DNA from: an uncultured Lachnospiraceae bacterium
GTDB taxonomy: Bacteria; Bacillota; Clostridia; Lachnospirales; Lachnospiraceae
Assembly (NCBI GenBank): GCA_902783305.1
Contig: CACZQU010000196.1
Coordinates: 1-8,759, forward strand
Length of the DNA stretch: 8,759 nt
Direction of reading: 5' to 3'
Below are positions 6,519-8,759 of this stretch, in pieces. The position numbers were made by a program, and so were the translations under genes. A model generated the notes under the pieces. That model saw only the letters and a program-made list of their open reading frames with translations. It was not told the DNA's origin and did no database searches. Within the stretch, counting starts at the first letter, position 1; each line of letters begins with the position of its first letter.

Positions 6519-6547
6519 TTGACTTTTGTACATCGGCACCCTAAAAT
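6519..6547 (+). promoter_or_regulatory. Strong vegetative promoter for the HTH-HExxH operon
   Basis: TTGACT (6519-6524) and TAAAAT (6542-6547) have the ideal 17-base spacing, with one mismatch to consensus in each box. The GTAC-containing heptamer TTTGTAC lies in the spacer at 6525-6531, matching the sequence upstream of the 5222 promoter, so the two units may share a regulator. The ATG at 6600 follows about 45 bases after the expected start of transcription. Confidence 0.8.
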
Positions 6548-6599
6548 ATCACCATACGGTTATTATTATATTCCGTTTGGTAGTAATTGGAGGACGTAT

Positions 6600-7790
6600 A
6601 TGGAATTTATCAAAAACGAACTACCTATTAATGTTGCCGCCAGCAAGGACATATTGAAGACCCGACGTGTACAGCTTCGACTTACTCAACAGCAGGTCGC
6701 GAACGGTGCCAGGATCCAGCTACAGCAATATCAGCGTCTGGAATCAGGCGAACGAAACATTGAAAACGCCAGTATGCGCATTGCAATAAGTATCTGTGCC
6801 GTCTTGAAGCTAGATCCTTTTTGTTTATTCCCGGAAGCCGCGGCTATGAATAAGTATGCTGACTCAGTGAAAAGAACAGGTGAACCCCTGCTGAAGGAAG
6901 AAGCTATTCCGCTTATTCTGGAACATGCCTGTAACCTATGCAACGAGGTTCTTTATACCCATTACTCTCTGGAGAACATCAAGATAGCATGTTGCACACT
7001 GGAAAATGCCGTCACTGTTTATAACGATTTCACAGCCCAGTATGGTTTTCATTCAGAAGTTCGTTCCAATAGCGATTTTGAAGATGTCCTTGCTGAATCC
7101 TTTGTTGGTCAGACCGATATTGATGATCCGGCACATGTTGACGGAATACTGATTCGTACCGATCCTCCTGCAAATATTGGTGATCCGGAATCATATCTGC
7201 TTCTTCTCGTTCATGAACTCTCACATATCTTTTGCACCACCCACGAGACAGATACTGCCGGCAAGGTTGGTCAGCGGTTCTACGACCTGTATTGCGCCGA
7301 TGAGCCCGGAACTCCTGCCTCTGAATACAACAACGGATACATGAATGCAGGCTACGCCATCTGGCGGGGTTTCATAGCTGATATCATACAAGATATCGTC
7401 TATCAGCAGCCTTCAAAACATCTGACGGATATAGCTCCTTTTCTCCGTATCCTGGCCGATAGAGTCAAAGTTGGTAACTCAATCGCTAAGTCAGCACTCC
7501 ACCGTTATCTTTCCGAAATTATGAATACATGGGAAGGCAGCGAAGCCGAAAAATGGGTAGACTTAGAGTCGAAACTCCTTGCACTGAACCTCCCTTTCAT
7601 CCGAATAGTGAAGCATGTGTTTGAAAACCTGCATGGTAAAAATTGTCACACTATTACTCCTGAGTTTATCGAATCACTTGGAGCCTTGTGTCTTGCGGAT
7701 ATGATTCAAAATACTCCGAATGAAGATATCATGCGGTTTTCTGAGATCTATGGTTATACGTTTTCTAACGAGGAGGGTTCTGATGAGTAG
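6600..7790 (+). CDS. Fused Cro/C1 HTH and HExxH metallopeptidase-like protein
   Basis: A 396-residue protein. Residues about 14-78 form an Xre-type HTH: LKTRRVQLRLTQQQVANGAR, then IQLQQYQRLESGERN. A helical region follows. HELSH (205-209) within LLLLVHELSHIFC has the zinc-metallopeptidase HExxH signature with hydrophobic flanks. A later aromatic-rich segment (GYAIWRGFIADIIQDI) probably belongs to the same catalytic fold; I could not assign the third zinc ligand. The order HTH then HExxH resembles ImmA/IrrE-type proteins, which cleave repressors in phages and mobile elements, but similarity to that family is only general. GGAGG (6589-6593) lies 6 bases before the ATG at 6600. The frame is open upstream to 6387, but a terminator and a promoter lie there, so the short form is preferred. 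The last 8 bases overlap the next gene. It may act as a proteolytic switch on a repressor, which is inference. Confidence 0.85.
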   Translation: MEFIKNELPINVAASKDILKTRRVQLRLTQQQVANGARIQLQQYQRLESGERNIENASMRIAISICAVLKLDPFCLFPEAAAMNKYADSVKRTGEPLLKEEAIPLILEHACNLCNEVLYTHYSLENIKIACCTLENAVTVYNDFTAQYGFHSEVRSNSDFEDVLAESFVGQTDIDDPAHVDGILIRTDPPANIGDPESYLLLLVHELSHIFCTTHETDTAGKVGQRFYDLYCADEPGTPASEYNNGYMNAGYAIWRGFIADIIQDIVYQQPSKHLTDIAPFLRILADRVKVGNSIAKSALHRYLSEIMNTWEGSEAEKWVDLESKLLALNLPFIRIVKHVFENLHGKNCHTITPEFIESLGALCLADMIQNTPNEDIMRFSEIYGYTFSNEEGSDE

Positions 7791-8068
7791 AAAGTCCAAA
7801 CAATTCCAATGTAGCAATCATCACGCACGATGCTAAAACCAAGAAGAAGGCTGTAATTGCTCAGTTGGAACGTGATCAGCGGATCACAAATCTGCGCGGA
7901 GAAAAAGCAGAAATTCTGAATACATTGCCACCATTGCTCAATGCCAAGCTCGAAGAGATACACAGAATACAATCGCTGCTTGTAGAAGAGGTAATACAAA
8001 TAGAACATGAAATTGAGCAGTCGAAAGCTCGACAAGCAGAGTTAGAAGCCATACTGAAACAATTATGA
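7783..8068 (+). pseudogene. Small coiled-coil protein gene with one frame break
   Basis: An ATG at 7783 sits 5 bases behind AGGAGGG (7771-7777) and overlaps the previous stop. It reads MSRKSKQ and then terminates after 17 codons. A one-base shift at about 7804 (consistent with one extra T in CAATTCC) enters a long frame: NVAIITHDAKTKKKAVIAQL, then a heptad-like coiled coil including AKLEEIHRIQSLLVEEVIQI and KARQAELEAILKQL, with stop at 8066-8068. The joined product would be about 94 residues, highly helical and without membrane segments. The in-frame TTG at 7865 could start a 67-residue protein but has no clear ribosome binding site. Function unknown; it is translationally coupled to the HTH-HExxH gene, so a partner role is possible. 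Confidence 0.6.
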
Positions 8069-8160
8069 AAGACAGTCTAAGTGATAAGGAGAATTAAATT
8101 CACCTTAGCGGTGGAAAAGTTGAAAGATCAGAGAATCAATTAATGATAGAGGAATGACAT
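8069..8160 (+). other. Short gap with possible tiny reading frame lacking ATG
   Basis: AAGGAG (8086-8091) is followed 6 bases later by ATT (8098), from which HLSGGKVERSENQLMIEE reads to a TGA at 8155-8157. A GTG at 8081 gives another 20-codon frame. The good ribosome binding site without an ATG suggests a lost start codon or a rare ATT start. I would not call a gene here. Confidence 0.25.
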
Positions 8161-8244
8161 ATGAACGAAGAAGAAAAGAATGAGCAAACATAAACCCTGA
8201 AACCTGATATAGATTTCGTTACAATGGAATTGGAGTTCAAATGA
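8161..8244 (+). pseudogene. Very small acidic protein gene with an internal stop
   Basis: An ATG at 8161, behind GAGGA (8148-8152), reads MNEEEKNEQT and stops at TAA (8191-8193). The same frame continues with TLKPDIDFVTMELEFK to a TGA at 8242-8244, which adjoins the next gene's ribosome binding site. The stop could come from a CAA to TAA change. The 27-residue product is not recognised, and chance is possible at this size. Confidence 0.33.
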
Positions 8245-8254
8245 GGGAAAAGCA

Positions 8255-8522
8255 ATGGTCATAGGATACGAATGTAAACATTGCCATAGCAAATTCAAAT
8301 GCAAAAAAAATCATTCAAGGATGCCCCAGCTGTGGCTACTGGTTTGATAAGTCAGAAGATATCCCTGTTTTAATACAGCATACTGAAGAATCCTTTTTGA
8401 ATGATCCCAATATACCCATGGTAGAAAATGTCGATGATCCTCTATTGCAAAAAATGCAAGCCATCAGGAAAAAGAGCAGCACTCTACACGACATAAACAG
8501 ATTCTTCTCTGATTTGAGATAG
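8255..8522 (+). pseudogene. Zinc-ribbon protein gene interrupted at an A8 run
   Basis: GAGGG (8243-8247) precedes the ATG at 8255 by 7 bases. The frame reads MVIGYECKHCHSKFKC and then enters a run of eight A (8303-8310). As written it ends at a TGA after 31 codons. Reading seven A instead gives KKIIQGCPSCGYWFDKSEDI, continues with an acidic helical tail ending in HDINRFFSDLR, and stops at 8520-8522. The corrected product is about 88 residues with a Cys7-x2-Cys10 and Cys23-x2-Cys26 zinc ribbon and an extra Cys16. Both halves of the ribbon lie on either side of the break, so the break is secondary. It is the immediate neighbour of another zinc-ribbon gene. Nucleic-acid or protein binding is the usual role of such ribbons; the partner is unknown. 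Confidence 0.7.
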
Positions 8523-8532
8523 GAGAAAACCT

Positions 8533-8759
8533 ATGATCTTCACATGCGATAACTGTCATTACACTTTCAAAGCCGATTCACTTCCGGAATCGTGTCCGGA
8601 CTGTGGGAAGGAGCTGCTCAACCGCAGGATCGGTAGTAGAGTCATCCAGGCTCCCGCTGTACGAAATGCCACAGACACAGAGATCGCATGGTATGAAGAG
8701 GGTCCGAAGGAGCAGGATCTCTCTACCCTGCGTGAGCTAATGACCGTGGACGAATACAA
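8533..8759 (+). CDS. Zinc-ribbon protein, partial at the right edge
   Basis: An ATG at 8533 follows AGGAGA (8521-8526) by 6 bases and stays open for 75 codons to the window end. The N-terminus reads MIFTCDNCHYTF and then ESCPDCGKELL, giving a Cys5-x2-Cys8 and Cys21-x2-Cys24 rubredoxin-like zinc ribbon with 12 residues between the pairs. The following part (QAPAVRNATDTEIAWYEEG) is acidic and probably helical. Small ribbons of this layout followed by R-x-A-T-x-x-E-I-A-type helices are familiar to me from clostridial genomes, without an assigned function. It lies 10 bases after the previous zinc-ribbon frame, in the same apparent operon. The C-terminal length cannot be known here. Confidence 0.78.
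   Translation, partial: MIFTCDNCHYTFKADSLPESCPDCGKELLNRRIGSRVIQAPAVRNATDTEIAWYEEGPKEQDLSTLRELMTVDEY

Noticed and set aside
6387..6599. 71-codon upstream extension of the HTH-HExxH protein
   Set aside because: A terminator and a promoter lie within it, and the ATG at 6600 has GGAGG at ideal spacing.
1..8759. CRISPR arrays, tRNA or rRNA genes, insertion sequences
   Set aside because: No regularly spaced repeats, no cloverleaf-like or rRNA-like stretches, and no transposase motif or terminal inverted repeats were seen by eye.

Overview
The window looks like an accessory region (defence island or integrated mobile element) of a low-to-middle GC Gram-positive bacterium, most likely a member of the Clostridia. 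This rests on strong GGAGG-type ribosome binding sites before nearly every gene, a TTG start, two textbook vegetative promoters (TTGACA-N17-TATAAT and TTGACT-N17-TAAAAT), tightly packed small genes, and Xre-type, HExxH and zinc-ribbon gene content. No rRNA, tRNA, CRISPR array or intact transposase was seen. The taxonomic call is inference.

Left edge (1-527): a partial, unrecognised reading frame leaves the window on the minus strand. It is followed by about 360 bases without a convincing gene, ending in a repeat and palindrome cluster (467-508) just before the first plus-strand gene.

Putative module (528-5205): three short genes in tight succession (528-1496, 1489-2052, 2062-2712) encode proteins that share a short glycine-rich motif of the form G-x-G-x-A-x-G-x-V-Y-G-G-I. 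It sits at the C-terminus of the first protein and near the N-terminus of the next two. The second and third proteins are also diverged paralogues along their whole length. After a broken small helix-turn-helix gene (2730-2933) comes a 760-residue ABC-type ATPase of the AAA_13 / RloC-PrrC-like class. Motif sharing across neighbouring proteins recalls bacterial amyloid signalling motifs, and the ATPase class is common in anti-phage systems. I propose the block as a candidate undescribed defence or signalling system; nothing in the sequence proves it.

Regulatory pair (5211-6515): a perfect-consensus promoter with a GTAC palindrome drives an Xre-type regulator (5272-5802), a small protein with one C-terminal membrane segment (5783-6202) and a frame-broken small gene (6222-6430). 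The unit is closed by a Rho-independent terminator.

Right operon (6519-8759): a second strong promoter abuts that terminator and drives a fused HTH-HExxH protein (6600-7790). A chain of small genes follows: a coiled-coil protein with a frame break, short remnants, a zinc-ribbon gene broken at an A8 run, and a second, intact zinc-ribbon gene leaving the window. The striking contrast is that the long genes are all intact, while at least four small genes are each interrupted by single-base frame changes or a stop. Either the small cargo is decaying, the assembly has indel errors, or (at A8) slippage is used.
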